A stretch of 64,000 nucleotides of DNA from Albidovulum sp. (GCA_026989275.1 JALSJQ010000006.1:1-64000); one strand, 5' to 3'. Counted from the stretch's first letter, positions 46,042-55,173 are shown. Notes: generated by a model from the letters alone, not told the origin. Program-made: numbers and translations.

Positions 46042-47055
46042 TCAGACGCTCGGCCGGGTTTCGGGGCGCCGCAGCCGCTCGGTCATCTCGGCCATGATCG
46101 AAAGGGCGATCTCGGCCGGAGAGCGGGCGCCGATGTCGAGTCCGACCGGGGCGTGGATCCGGGCCAGATCGGCCTCCGTGAGCCCGGCGGCGAGCAGCCG
46201 CGCCCGGCGCTTCTCGTGGGTGCGTTTCGAGCCGAGCGCGCCGATGTAGAAGGCCCCGGATCCGAGCGCGGTGACGAGCGCGGGATCATCGAACTTGGGA
46301 TCGTGGCTGAGGGTGACGACGGCGGTGCGGGCGTCCGGGGCAAGCCGGGCTATCGCCTCGTCGGGCCAGTCGGTGACGATTGCCTCGCCGGGGAAGCGGT
46401 GCGCGGCGGCGAAGGTTTCGCGCGGGTCGATCAGCGTCACGTCGTAGCCGGCCAGCCTTGCCATGGCGAGGAGCGGCTGGGCGATATGCACGGCGCCGAC
46501 CACGATCAGCCGCAGGGGCGGGTTGTGAACGTGGATGAAACGCCCCGCCTCGATCCGGGAGCGGTCGGCCACGAGCGCCGCGGTGATGCTCTCGGCCAGC
46601 GGCCCTTCCGGGGCGGCGAGAAGCTGCCGCTCCCAGCCGGCGAGATCGGTGACGAGAACGGCCGGTTGCCGCGCCGCCCGCCGCGCCACCAGCTCCTCGA
46701 GAAGCGCCCGTGGCAGGGCTTCGCCCGCCCCCGTGCCGATCGGTTCCACCATCACCCGGATGGTGCCGCCGCAGGCGAGGCCGACGGCGAAGGCGTCCTC
46801 GTCCGAAACGCCGAATTCGAGCACGCGGCAGCGGCCGTCCCCGATCGCTTCGATCGCTTCATGGATCACTGCGCCCTCGACGCAGCCTCCCGAGACCGAC
46901 CCCGCCATCTCGCTTTCGGACGAGATGGCAAGCTGGGCGCCGACGGGCCGGGGGGCCGAGCCCCAGGTCTCGATCACCGTGGCCAGCGCCGCGCCCTTGC
47001 CGGCCTCGAGAAAGGCCAGGGCCGCTTCGGGAATGGCATCATGCGGGCTCGTCAT
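46042..47055 (-). CDS. XdhC/CoxI family molybdenum-hydroxylase maturation factor
   Basis: A 337-aa XdhC/CoxI/CoxF-type protein that binds molybdenum cofactor and promotes its sulfuration and delivery to xanthine-dehydrogenase-type enzymes. The N-terminal part has IETWGSAPRPVGAQLAIS and GSVSGGCVEGAVI, with a Cys likely used in cofactor binding. The C-terminal Rossmann half reads RLIVVGAVHIAQPLLAMA and ends FYIGALGSKRTHEKRRARL. The start at 47055 has GGAGG 8 nt upstream. No large, medium or small hydroxylase subunit gene lies in the window. Confidence 0.92.
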   Translation of the reverse strand: MTSPHDAIPEAALAFLEAGKGAALATVIETWGSAPRPVGAQLAISSESEMAGSVSGGCVEGAVIHEAIEAIGDGRCRVLEFGVSDEDAFAVGLACGGTIRVMVEPIGTGAGEALPRALLEELVARRAARQPAVLVTDLAGWERQLLAAPEGPLAESITAALVADRSRIEAGRFIHVHNPPLRLIVVGAVHIAQPLLAMARLAGYDVTLIDPRETFAAAHRFPGEAIVTDWPDEAIARLAPDARTAVVTLSHDPKFDDPALVTALGSGAFYIGALGSKRTHEKRRARLLAAGLTEADLARIHAPVGLDIGARSPAEIALSIMAEMTERLRRPETRPSV

Positions 47056-47110
47056 CCTCTTTCCTCCCGATCCTTCTCCTTGCCGTCGTCGATCACCGCC
47101 CGACGGGCGG

Positions 47111-47175
47111 TTCGTGGTCACGAATCTCGCTCCAGCCGGGCATCGCAGTTGTGATCACATGAAAGTGTGATCACG
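47111..47175. repeat. GTGATCAC palindromes between coxE and xdhC
   Basis: TGTGATCACA at 47150-47159 and TGTGATCACG at 47166-47175, only 16 bp apart. A related inverted repeat, TTCGTG-GT-CACGAA, lies at 47111-47124 and could be a decayed or variant copy. The cluster lies 50 bp beyond the coxE stop, in front of xdhC. Confidence 0.85.
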
Positions 47176-47222
47176 TTCCGGGCCGCCATTCCGGTCACCT
47201 CCCGGCCCTGTCGCCGCGCGCC

Positions 47223-48512
47223 TCATCGGGTGCCTTCCCGTCGATCGAGGGCGGCCATCAGCCGCTGGTGCTCGCCGCCGTCCTCGGGGCGGGTGAGCGC
47301 CTCGGCGAGCGCGGCGAGACTCGCGACGTTGTGGCAGCTGCGGACGCTGTCCACATGGGGCAGGATCGCCCGCACCCCCCGTGCCTCGGGAGAGAAGCCG
47401 TCCCAGCGCAGGAGCGGGTTGAGCCAGATCAGCTTGCGGGCGGAAAGGTGCAGCCGCTCCATCTCCCGTCCGAGGCTCTCGTCCTCGGCCCGGTCGAGCC
47501 CGTCGGTCACGAGCAGCACCACCGCTCCCCGGGCCAGCACGCGGCGCGACCAGTCGCGGTTGAAGCGGGCGATGGCCGGGCCGATCCGGGTGCCGCCCTC
47601 CCAGTCGCTGGCGGTGGCGCCGATGGCGGCCAGGGCGGCGTCGGCGTCGCGCTGCATCAGGGGGCGGGTGATGTTGGTCAGCCTCGTGCCGAAGGTGAAG
47701 GCATGGACCCTGCCCCAGCCACCCCCCTCGGCATGGGCGCAGGCATGGAGGAAATGCAGCACCATGCGGGCATAGGCGATCATCGAGCCCGAAATGTCGC
47801 ACAGGGCCACGAGATCGGGCCAGCGGGTGCGCCGTGCCCGGCGCGCGAGACGCTCGATCTCGCCGCCGCGGCGGAGGGCCCCCTGCATGGTCCGGCGCCA
47901 GTCGGGCGTGCGGCCCCGGGATGCGGGGATGGAGCGGCGGCTCCTGATGGGGCGGACCGGCAGGGCGAGGGTGGCGACGAGCCGGGCGGCTTCGCGGGCC
48001 TCCTCGGCGGTCATCTGTTCGAAATCCTGATGGCGCAGCCGCTCGGTCGGCGAGAAGGTGAGCGTGGCGTCGAAGGTCATCTCCTCGCCCGGCCCCTCCC
48101 CGGCCGTGGCGGGGGGCGGGGCCGCCCCCATCAGCGCCTCGGCCGCGCGGCGCTCGGCCGGTTTCGGCGCTCCGTTCCCGGCACCGCCCTTCACCGAGGG
48201 CAGGAGCAGCGCCATCATCTTCTCGAGAAATTGCGGATCGCGCCAGAAGAGGGCGAACAGCCGGTCGAAGAGGGGCAGGTCCTCGGGCCGGGAGACGAGG
48301 GTGGCTGCGAGGGCGGCGTGCACATCCGCACGGCGACGCAGGCCGGTGGCGGCCACTGCCTCGAGTGCGGCGATGCTGCGCGAGGGGCCGACCCGCACCC
48401 CCGCCCGCCGAAGCGCCCGGGCGAAGAGGAGGATGTTGTCGGCCAGCCGCCCGCCCTCGGGGAACGGGGGCGGGGCGCCGGGCAATGCGGTATCCTTCGT
48501 CGCGTCCCTCAT
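47223..48512 (-). CDS. CoxE-like VWA-domain protein
   Basis: A 429-aa protein of the CoxE family (VWA_CoxE). CoxE pairs with a MoxR-type AAA+ ATPase (CoxD) to mature the Mo-Cu centre of carbon monoxide dehydrogenase or related molybdenum hydroxylases. The VWA fold begins around residue 235 (LVALCDISGSMIAYARM), with an intact MIDAS DxSxS. The second Thr is in EGGTRIGPAIARFN and the Asp in LLVTDGLDRAEDE. The N-terminal half is helical, with FARALRRAGVRVGPSRS. The start overlaps the moxR stop by 4 nt (ATGA), so the two are coupled. Confidence 0.92.
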   Translation of the reverse strand: MRDATKDTALPGAPPPFPEGGRLADNILLFARALRRAGVRVGPSRSIAALEAVAATGLRRRADVHAALAATLVSRPEDLPLFDRLFALFWRDPQFLEKMMALLLPSVKGGAGNGAPKPAERRAAEALMGAAPPPATAGEGPGEEMTFDATLTFSPTERLRHQDFEQMTAEEAREAARLVATLALPVRPIRSRRSIPASRGRTPDWRRTMQGALRRGGEIERLARRARRTRWPDLVALCDISGSMIAYARMVLHFLHACAHAEGGGWGRVHAFTFGTRLTNITRPLMQRDADAALAAIGATASDWEGGTRIGPAIARFNRDWSRRVLARGAVVLLVTDGLDRAEDESLGREMERLHLSARKLIWLNPLLRWDGFSPEARGVRAILPHVDSVRSCHNVASLAALAEALTRPEDGGEHQRLMAALDRREGTR

Positions 48513-49507
48513 GGCGTCGCGGTCCGTTCGAATGCGCGGGGCGGGCGATCGGGGTGCCGGGCGGCGTCCCGGGCGGTGTCGACCAGCCGCTCGACCGTCT
48601 CTCCCCGGATGCGGGCGATGTCGTCCTGATACTTGAGCAGGGCGCCCGCCGTGTCGGCCACGAGCTCGGGGGTGATGGCGACGGCATCGAGGGCGACAAG
48701 ACAGCGGGCCCAGTCGATGGTCTCGGCCACGCCCGGCTTCTTGAAGAGATCCTCGGCCCTGAGCGCCTGCACGAAGGCGACGATCTCGCGCGAGAGCCGG
48801 GGGGCGATCCCCGGCAGGCGCGTCTCGAGAATCTCGCGTTCGCGCTCGAGCGAAGGGTAATCGACCCAGTGATAGAGACAGCGGCGCTTGAGGGCGTCGT
48901 GCACCTCGCGGGTGCGGTTCGATGTCAGGATGACGAGGGGAGGGCGGGCGGCGCGGATGGTGCCGAGCTCGGGTATCGTCACCTGGAAGGCCGAGAGCGC
49001 CTCGAGGAGAAAGGCCTCGAAGGGCTCGTCGGCCCGGTCGATCTCGTCGATGAGGAGGACGGGAGGGCGGCCGTCTTCGGGAGCGATCGCCTCGAGGAGC
49101 GGCCGGCGGATGAGATATTCCTCGCTGAAGAGGCTGCGCCGCAGCGCCGCCGCATCTTCCGCCGTGCCGGTGGCCTCGGCCGTGCGAATCGCGATCATCT
49201 GCGCCGGAAAGTTCCACTCATAGAGCGCCGAGGCCGCGTCGATGCCCTCGAAACATTGCAGGCGGATGAGCCGCCGGTCGAGGGTCTCGGCCAGGGCAAG
49301 GGCGATCTCGGTCTTGCCCACGCCGGCCTCTCCCTCGAGAAAGAGCGGCTTGCCGAGCCGGACGGCGAGAAAGGCGACGGTCGCGAGCGGCCGGTCGGCG
49401 ACGTAACGGACGGCGCCGAGGGCCGCCTGCATCGCGTCGATCGAGGCGGGCAGGGCGGTTCCGGTTTTCGCGCTGCCGGCGGAAGGGGGGGTATCGGCCT
49501 GGGTCAT
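48509..49507 (-). CDS. MoxR-family AAA+ ATPase (CoxD-like)
   Basis: A 332-aa MoxR ATPase, a chaperone-like AAA+ protein that works with VWA partners. It has Walker A GEAGVGKTE at about 58-66, Walker B VLLIDEIDRADEPFEAFLLEALS and sensor 1 LVILTSNRTREVHDALKRR. The N-terminal arm is rich in Thr, Ala and Ser. It starts at 49507, with GAGGAGAG upstream. It is the first gene of moxR-coxE-xdhC-mocA, which matches the maturation part of cox operons. Confidence 0.93.
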   Translation of the reverse strand: MTQADTPPSAGSAKTGTALPASIDAMQAALGAVRYVADRPLATVAFLAVRLGKPLFLEGEAGVGKTEIALALAETLDRRLIRLQCFEGIDAASALYEWNFPAQMIAIRTAEATGTAEDAAALRRSLFSEEYLIRRPLLEAIAPEDGRPPVLLIDEIDRADEPFEAFLLEALSAFQVTIPELGTIRAARPPLVILTSNRTREVHDALKRRCLYHWVDYPSLEREREILETRLPGIAPRLSREIVAFVQALRAEDLFKKPGVAETIDWARCLVALDAVAITPELVADTAGALLKYQDDIARIRGETVERLVDTARDAARHPDRPPRAFERTATP

Positions 49508-49715
49508 GACGCTCTCCTCGGCGCCACTATAGGCGGAGAGGCTCCCTCCGCAAAACCCGGCTTTTCCGGCAGCTGCCACTCGGCCGCGGGGCGAAACGGG
49601 GGGCGGAGAGCCGCGCTTGCAATGCCGCATCGCAGAAAATAGGCTGCACGCGGCCCCGCCCGCGATCGAGGCATCGGGAGGGGCGGGTCGAGGTGTCGAC
49701 AGGAGAGAGGCAGCG

Positions 49716-50174
49716 ATGAACGGCAGGCGGCAAGCGGGTGCGGAGGGCGAATGCGGCACCATTCCGATCGAGGATCTCGAGGTCGGGATGAGCCGCTCGC
49801 TCTCGAAGGTGATCGGCGACAGGGAAATCGCGCTCTTCGCCGAGCTTTCCGAGGATTTCAACCCGCTGCATCTCGACGAGGCATATGCGGCCGGCACCCT
49901 GTTCCAGGGGCGTATCGCTCACGGCATGCTGGCCGCGGCGCTGTTCTCGGCGCTTCTGGGAGAGCGGCTGCCGGGACACGGCACGGTCTATCTGGGGCAG
50001 AACCTGCGCTTTCGCGCGCCGGTCCGGCCGGGGGACGAGGTGGTGGCGAGCGTCACCGTCACCCGGATCGACCGGGAGCGGCGGCGCGTCACCCTTGAAT
50101 GTGTCGCCCGGGTGGGGGATACCGCGGTGATCACCGGCGAGGCGGTGGTGCTGGCCCCCTCGCGCGAGGGTTGA
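49716..50174 (+). CDS. MaoC-family enoyl-CoA hydratase-like protein
   Basis: A 152-aa hotdog-fold (R)-specific enoyl-CoA hydratase of the MaoC/PhaJ type. The catalytic Asp-His motif is in LSEDFNPLHLDEAYAAGTLFQGRIAHGML, which is hydratase 2 motif A/D-x4-H in near-canonical form. It could channel beta-oxidation intermediates to PHB or act in a degradation route; the substrate is unknown. AGGAGAGAGG precedes the ATG at 49716. It stands alone upstream of ribF. One GTGATCAC core is present near the 3' end as Val-Ile-Thr codons. Confidence 0.9.
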   Translation: MNGRRQAGAEGECGTIPIEDLEVGMSRSLSKVIGDREIALFAELSEDFNPLHLDEAYAAGTLFQGRIAHGMLAAALFSALLGERLPGHGTVYLGQNLRFRAPVRPGDEVVASVTVTRIDRERRRVTLECVARVGDTAVITGEAVVLAPSREG

Positions 50175-50322
50175 GCACCGGCCTCGGGCGCCTCGGGTGA
50201 TCGGTTTCGTGGCGGCCGGTGCCGCGGCGGTCGTGGCGGAGCGCGCCGAGGCGCGGACATCGCCGGGCCGGGGCCGGAAGACGGGAAGGGCACGGCTGCC
50301 GGGCCGCGAGCCGGGGGGAGCA

Positions 50323-51330
50323 ATGGACGTCTTGAAGGAGTATCGCGGGCTGCCCGAAACCGGGAAGGGGGCGGTGGTCGCCATCGGCAATTTCGACGGC
50401 ATCCACCGCGGCCATGCCCATGTGATCGGCGAGGCGCAGGCGCTGGCACGGCGGCTGGGCGCGCCGGCGGGCGTCGTCACCTTCGAGCCGCATCCGCGGC
50501 AGTTCTTCGCCCCCGATGCGCCGCCCTTCCGGCTGACCGACAGCCCCACCCGGGCCCACCGGCTCGCGCGGCTCGGGGTCGAGAAGCTCTACGAGCTGCC
50601 GTTCGACGCCGCCCTTGCCGGCATGTCGGCCGAGGATTTCGTCCGCGAGGTTCTGGTCGAGGGGCTTGGGGTGAAGGGGGTGGTCGTGGGCGAGGATTTC
50701 CGCTTCGGCCGCGGCCGGGCCGGCGATGCGGCCCTGCTCCGCGAGCTCGGCGAGGCGCTCGGTTTCGCGACGCGGGCCGTGCCGCTCGTCCGCTTCGCCG
50801 ATGGCGAAGTGTCCTCGAGCGCGATCCGCGCGGCGCTGGCCGAGGGGCGGCCGCGGGATGCGGCGCGGATGCTGGGGCACTGGCACCGGATCGAGGGCGA
50901 GGTGGTCCATGGCGACAAGCGCGGCCGCACCCTCGGCTTCCCGACGGCCAATCTGCGCCCCGATCCGGCGCTGCACCTGCCGCGCTTCGGGGTCTATGCC
51001 GTGCTCGTCGATGTGCTCGAGGGGCCGCGGGCGGGGCGCTACCACGGCGCGGCCTCGCTCGGCATCCGCCCGATGTTCGAAAGCGCGGTGCCGATGCTCG
51101 AGACCCACATTCTCGATTTCGACGGGGACCTTTACGGCAGGCGCCTGTCGATCGGCCTCGTCGAATGGTTGCGTCCCGAGGAGAAGTTCGCCGATCTCGA
51201 CGCGCTCACGGACCAGATGCACGAGGATGTGGCCAGGGCACGGCGGATCCTCGGGGAGATCGACGCGACCGGCGAGGCGCAGGGCGAGGCGGCGGCGCCG
51301 CCCCGGTCGGGGGGGCAGGCCGATGGCTGA
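50323..51330 (+). CDS. ribF: Bifunctional riboflavin kinase / FMN adenylyltransferase
   Basis: A 335-aa RibF that makes FMN and then FAD. The N-terminal adenylyltransferase domain has AIGNFDGIHRGHAHVI near residue 24 and the GEDFRFGRGR block. The C-terminal kinase domain begins near residue 185 with GEVVHGDKRGRTLGFPTAN and includes YHGAASLGIRPMF. GGGGGGAGCA precedes the ATG. Its last 8 bases overlap the next gene. It supplies flavin to the many flavoproteins here; ribD lies 37 kb away. Confidence 0.96.
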   Translation: MDVLKEYRGLPETGKGAVVAIGNFDGIHRGHAHVIGEAQALARRLGAPAGVVTFEPHPRQFFAPDAPPFRLTDSPTRAHRLARLGVEKLYELPFDAALAGMSAEDFVREVLVEGLGVKGVVVGEDFRFGRGRAGDAALLRELGEALGFATRAVPLVRFADGEVSSSAIRAALAEGRPRDAARMLGHWHRIEGEVVHGDKRGRTLGFPTANLRPDPALHLPRFGVYAVLVDVLEGPRAGRYHGAASLGIRPMFESAVPMLETHILDFDGDLYGRRLSIGLVEWLRPEEKFADLDALTDQMHEDVARARRILGEIDATGEAQGEAAAPPRSGGQADG

Positions 51331-51940
51331 ACGGGCGCACGGGGCGGCGGCCGCGATACCGGCCGCGAACGGCGCCGCCGGAGCCGACCGCCGGGCGGCG
51401 CATGGCGAGAGGGAGCGTGCCGGCATCCGTTCCGGGGCCGCGGCGCACCCGGTGCGGTCCGAAGGCGGTGCGTCGGAGGGCCCGTCCGCCGCCGGGCTGC
51501 GCCCCCGTTTCTGGGAACGGTTCCCGCTCGAAGAGCTCACCGGGGCCGAATGGGAGGCCCTGTGCGACGGCTGCGGCCGCTGCTGCCTGCGCAAGATCGA
51601 ATACGAGGACACGGGGGAGGTGCTCTATACCTCCGTCGCCTGCAAGCTCCTCGATCACGAAAGCTGCCGCTGCGCCCTTTACGACCGGCGCCATGAATTC
51701 GTGCCCGACTGCGTGCGTCTCGCGCCGAGGAACCTGCCCGAGGTCGCCTCGTGGATGCCGACATCCTGTGCCTATCGGCTGCTCTTCGAGGGCCGTCCCC
51801 TGCCGGAGTGGCATCCGCTTCTCTCGGGCACCTTCGAAAGCGTGGTCGAGGCCGGCATCTCGATGCGGGGCAAGGTGGTGAGCGAGATCACCGTCACCGA
51901 CGACGATCTCGAGGATTACGTGATCGGCGAATTGTCCTGA
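51323..51940 (+). CDS. YcgN/UPF0260 family cysteine-cluster protein
   Basis: A protein of up to 205 aa of the YcgN (UPF0260) family, with a putative zinc or iron cluster. The conserved part starts near residue 55 (FWERFPLEELTGAEWEALCDGCGRCCLRKIEYEDTG in pattern) and includes CKLLDHESCRCALYDRR, FVPDC and SWMPTSCAYR, giving about eight conserved Cys. The first about 50 residues are Ala/Gly/Arg-rich and poorly conserved, so a later start is possible. The chosen ATG overlaps the ribF end. The biochemical role is unknown. Confidence 0.88.
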   Translation: MAERAHGAAAAIPAANGAAGADRRAAHGERERAGIRSGAAAHPVRSEGGASEGPSAAGLRPRFWERFPLEELTGAEWEALCDGCGRCCLRKIEYEDTGEVLYTSVACKLLDHESCRCALYDRRHEFVPDCVRLAPRNLPEVASWMPTSCAYRLLFEGRPLPEWHPLLSGTFESVVEAGISMRGKVVSEITVTDDDLEDYVIGELS

Positions 51941-52027
51941 GCGTCGCGAACGCTTCGAGGGCGTGGCGCGGGTCGGGCAGGGCGGCGCTCGGAGCAGGCC
52001 GGGAGGATCTCGGAAGGAGAGAGGAAG

Positions 52028-53086
52028 ATGCATTTCATGTCCGACAATGCCGCGCCGGTGCCTGCGGAGGTGCTCGCGGCCATGACCGAGGCGGCGCCGC
52101 ATCCGGCGGCCCCCTACGGCAACGATCCGCTCACCGCCCGGGCCGAGGGGCTGATGCGCGAATTCTTCGCCGCTCCCGAGGCCGCCGTGCGGCTGGTCGC
52201 GACCGGCACCGCCGCGAATGCGCTCTCGCTCGCCACCCTGACCGCGCCCTGGCAGACGATCTTCGCCCACCGCACCGCCCATGTCGAGGAGGACGAATGC
52301 GGCGCGCCCGAATTCTTCAGCTGCGGGGCCAGGCTCACCCTGATCGACGGCGAGCACGGCCGGATCGCCCCCGAAAGCCTCGCCGCCGCCATCGCCGTCA
52401 CCGGCAAGCGCGGCGTTCACGGCGTGCAGCGCGGCCCCGTCACCCTCACGAACGCCACCGAGGCCGGCACCGTCTACCAGCCCGGGGAGATCGCCCGCAT
52501 CGGCGGGATCGCCCGCCGGCACGGTCTGCCGCTTCATCTCGACGGGGCGCGGATCGCCAACGCGCTCGTCCATACCGGGTCCTCGGCCGCCGATCTGACC
52601 TGGCGCGCCGGGGTCACCATCGCATCCTTCGGCGGCACCAAGCTCGGCGTTCCCGGCGTCGAGGCGGTGCTTCTGTTCGATCCCGATCTGGCCTGGGAGT
52701 TCGATCTGCGGCGCAAGCGCGCCGGCCATCTGGTTTCGCGCCATGTCTATCTCGCGGCGCAGATCGTGGCGCTGATGAAGGACGATCTGTGGCGGCGGCT
52801 GGCCGAGGCGGCCAATGCCGCCGCCGCTGCCCTGGCCGCACGGCTCGGGGCGCTTTCCCATGTGCGGCTGTGGCACCCGGTCGAGGCCAACATGGTCTTC
52901 GCCGAGTGGCCGCGGGCGCTGCACCGCCGGCTGCGGGCGGCCGGGGCGCAGTATTACATGTGGCCGGTGGACGCGCCGCTCGACGAGGGCGGGGATGACG
53001 AGCCGATCGGTGCCCGTCTCGTCACCTCCTGGGCGACGCGGGAGGAGGAGGTCGATCGCTTCTGCCGCATCCTGGAAGCCGGCTGA
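52028..53086 (+). CDS. Low-specificity L-threonine aldolase-like PLP enzyme
   Basis: A 352-aa beta-eliminating-lyase-type fold-type I PLP enzyme. It should cleave L-threonine or L-allo-threonine to glycine and acetaldehyde. The Schiff-base Lys is in SFGGTKLGVPG near residue 203. The aldolase motifs YGNDPLTARAE, THVEEDECGAP in pattern (TAHVEEDECGAPEFF), LHLDGARIANAL and the preceding VTGTAANALS region are visible. GGAAGGAGAGAGGAAG precedes the ATG. It stands alone between the YcgN-type gene and prs. Confidence 0.9.
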   Translation: MHFMSDNAAPVPAEVLAAMTEAAPHPAAPYGNDPLTARAEGLMREFFAAPEAAVRLVATGTAANALSLATLTAPWQTIFAHRTAHVEEDECGAPEFFSCGARLTLIDGEHGRIAPESLAAAIAVTGKRGVHGVQRGPVTLTNATEAGTVYQPGEIARIGGIARRHGLPLHLDGARIANALVHTGSSAADLTWRAGVTIASFGGTKLGVPGVEAVLLFDPDLAWEFDLRRKRAGHLVSRHVYLAAQIVALMKDDLWRRLAEAANAAAAALAARLGALSHVRLWHPVEANMVFAEWPRALHRRLRAAGAQYYMWPVDAPLDEGGDDEPIGARLVTSWATREEEVDRFCRILEAG

Positions 53087-53377
53087 GGCGGCCGTCGCGC
53101 CCGCAAATCCGGGGGAAACCCGCGAGCGAGGAAGGAATGTCTCGGCTCTCCCGGCGTTCTCGCGGGCGGATCCGGCGTTACGGGCGGGGGCGACGGGGCG
53201 GGGCCGGTCGCGATTCCCCCGGGTTCGGGGCGCAAGACGCTGGAACACGGGCGGGGCCGGTGCTAATGGGCAGGCGAAGGCCGCCGCGGGGGGATTCCGC
53301 CCCCCGGCACGGACGGCCCCGCGACCCAGCCCCGGCCGGTCCTCCCGGCCCCGAGACGACAAGAAGCGGATGCCGCC

Positions 53378-54388
53378 ATGATCCTGCCCCCCTTCGAGCC
53401 CAAGCTGATCGCCGGCAATGCCAACCGGCCGCTGGCCAAGTCCATCGCCCGCCGCCTGCCGATGATCCACGGCAAGCCCGCCCGGCTCGTGGATGCCCGG
53501 GTCGAACGCTTCAACGACAACGAGATCTTCGTCGAGATCTACGACAACGTCCGCGGCGAGGACATGTACATCATCCAGCCGACTTCGCGGCCGGCGAACG
53601 ACAACCTGATGGAGCTGCTCATCATCACCGATGCGCTGCGCCGCTCCTCGGCGGCCCGCATCACCGCGGTGATCCCCTATTTCGGCTATGCGCGCCAGGA
53701 CCGGCGAACCAAGGCGCGCACCCCGATCTCGGCCAAGCTCGTCGCCAATCTCATCACCGAGGCCGGCGTGGCGCGGGTGCTGACGATGGACCTGCATGCG
53801 GCGCAGATCCAGGGATTCTTCGACATTCCGGTGGACAATCTCTATGCCGCGCCGATCTTCGCCCTCGACATCCGTTCCCGCTTCCCGTCGATGGAGGAGA
53901 TCGTCGTCGTTTCCCCCGATGTCGGCGGGGTGGCGCGGGCGCGGGAGCTGGCCAAGCGCCTCGGGGCACGGCTCGCCATCGTGGACAAGCGGCGCTCCAG
54001 GCCGGGCGAGGTGGCGGAGATGACGGTGATCGGCGAGGTCGAGGGCGCGACCTGCATCATCGTCGACGACATCGTCGATACGGCCGGCACGCTTGCCAAG
54101 GCCGCCGACGTGCTGTGCGAACATGGCGCCGGCGAGGTGCATGCCTACATCACCCACGGGGTGCTCTCGGGTCCGGCGATCGAACGGGTCGGGAATTCGC
54201 GGATGAAGTCCCTCGTCGTCACCGACACGATCCAGCCGCGTGCGGAGGTGCGGGCAGCGGGCAACATCCGGGTGATTCCCACCGCGCCGATCTTCGCCCA
54301 GGCGATCGCCAACATCTCCTCGGGAAATTCGGTCTCCTCGCTGTTCGACGACGAGGTGCTGGCGACGATCTACGAGGGCATGTTCTGA
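53378..54388 (+). CDS. prs: Ribose-phosphate pyrophosphokinase
   Basis: A 336-aa PRPP synthetase that transfers pyrophosphate from ATP to ribose-5-phosphate, supplying nucleotides, His, Trp and NAD. The diagnostic [15 protein letters not shown]-type segment (here [17 protein letters not shown]) carries the metal-binding His. The flexible KRR loop is in [13 protein letters not shown], and the PRPP loop is [16 protein letters not shown]. It is a little longer than class I enzymes (about 315 aa) because of a short internal addition in alphaproteobacterial forms. The upstream 291 bp hold no supported gene. Confidence 0.97.
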   Translation: MILPPFEPKLIAGNANRPLAKSIARRLPMIHGKPARLVDARVERFNDNEIFVEIYDNVRGEDMYIIQPTSRPANDNLMELLIITDALRRSSAARITAVIPYFGYARQDRRTKARTPISAKLVANLITEAGVARVLTMDLHAAQIQGFFDIPVDNLYAAPIFALDIRSRFPSMEEIVVVSPDVGGVARARELAKRLGARLAIVDKRRSRPGEVAEMTVIGEVEGATCIIVDDIVDTAGTLAKAADVLCEHGAGEVHAYITHGVLSGPAIERVGNSRMKSLVVTDTIQPRAEVRAAGNIRVIPTAPIFAQAIANISSGNSVSSLFDDEVLATIYEGMF

Positions 54389-54622
54389 CGGCGCGGCGGG
54401 CTCCGGGCGGGCGCCGCTCCGCCGGGTGCCGGTCCGTCGGCCATGCCCCTTCCCCGGCCGGTGACCCGGCGGACGTTCGCGAGCCGCAGGAACGAATCGA
54501 CCGCCATGACGCCGGGGAGCACCGCGACACCGGGCCGGGCCATGCGGATGACGGAGGGGCCGTGATCGGCCGGCCGGTGGAGCCGCCCCCCGGTCATCGG
54601 CGCAGGGAGGCGCGCCCGCGGG

Positions 54623-54970
54623 TCACACGTCCCACAACTCCTCGTCCTCGAGTTCGCCGATCGCCATCCAGGCGGCATGCACCCGGGCGATGCGGCTGTC
54701 GCCCCAGGTGGTGAAGCGGATGGTGAAGCCCTTGCGGCCGATGCGCTCGGCCTTGAGGTCGATCCGCTGATTGACCGAGGCGTCCGTATCCCACAGGCTG
54801 AGAGCGACCATCACCGCCGGCGGGGTGCGGAAGGGTTCGGAAAACTTCACCCGCACCCGCCTTTCGCGCGGGCCTTCGCCGGTCCACATCTCGCCGCCAT
54901 GCTCGAAGTCGTTGAACAGGGGCTCCACACCCTGATCGACCCCGATGAGCGCCGAACGGAATTTCTTCAT
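54623..54970 (-). CDS. H-type lectin domain protein
   Basis: A 115-aa protein with one H-type (discoidin/snail agglutinin-like) lectin domain. It has the pattern VRVKFSEPFRTPPAVMVALSLWD and KGFTIRFTTWGDSRIARVHAAWMAIG. There is no signal peptide. The start MKKFRSAL at 54970 has GGAG 8 nt upstream. Such short lectin-domain proteins are known in Rhodobacterales. Ligand and role are unknown; a sugar-binding function is inferred from the fold only. It is divergent from the atp operon across about 370 bp. Confidence 0.85.
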   Translation of the reverse strand: MKKFRSALIGVDQGVEPLFNDFEHGGEMWTGEGPRERRVRVKFSEPFRTPPAVMVALSLWDTDASVNQRIDLKAERIGRKGFTIRFTTWGDSRIARVHAAWMAIGELEDEELWDV

Positions 54971-55173
54971 GGGCCACTCCTGCCTGTTGCCGGCCCCGGG
55001 GCCGGCCGGCGCAAGGGGAACGGGAGCGGGCACGGTTAAAGGATGGGGCGGAGAGCGCGTCAAGCCGGGAAATCCCTGCCTTGCACCGGCGGGATCCGCT
55101 GCGGGCCGCTCCCCTGTGCCTCCTGCCGGTGGAGAGGCGCGACAAATCAGCCGGCAAATATCGCATCGGAGTG

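Noticed and set aside
47155-48699. Long open frame overlapping coxE in another frame
   Set aside because: coxE has a clear VWA domain, MIDAS motif and coupled start; the other frame is low-complexity Arg/Pro/Gly sequence.
50127-50134. GTGATCAC core inside the maoC-like gene
   Set aside because: It is coding Val-Ile-Thr and flanked by G and C, so probably coincidental.
54370-54678. Small minus-strand frame between prs and the lectin gene
   Set aside because: It has no recognisable domain or good ribosome-binding site, and it overlaps both neighbours.
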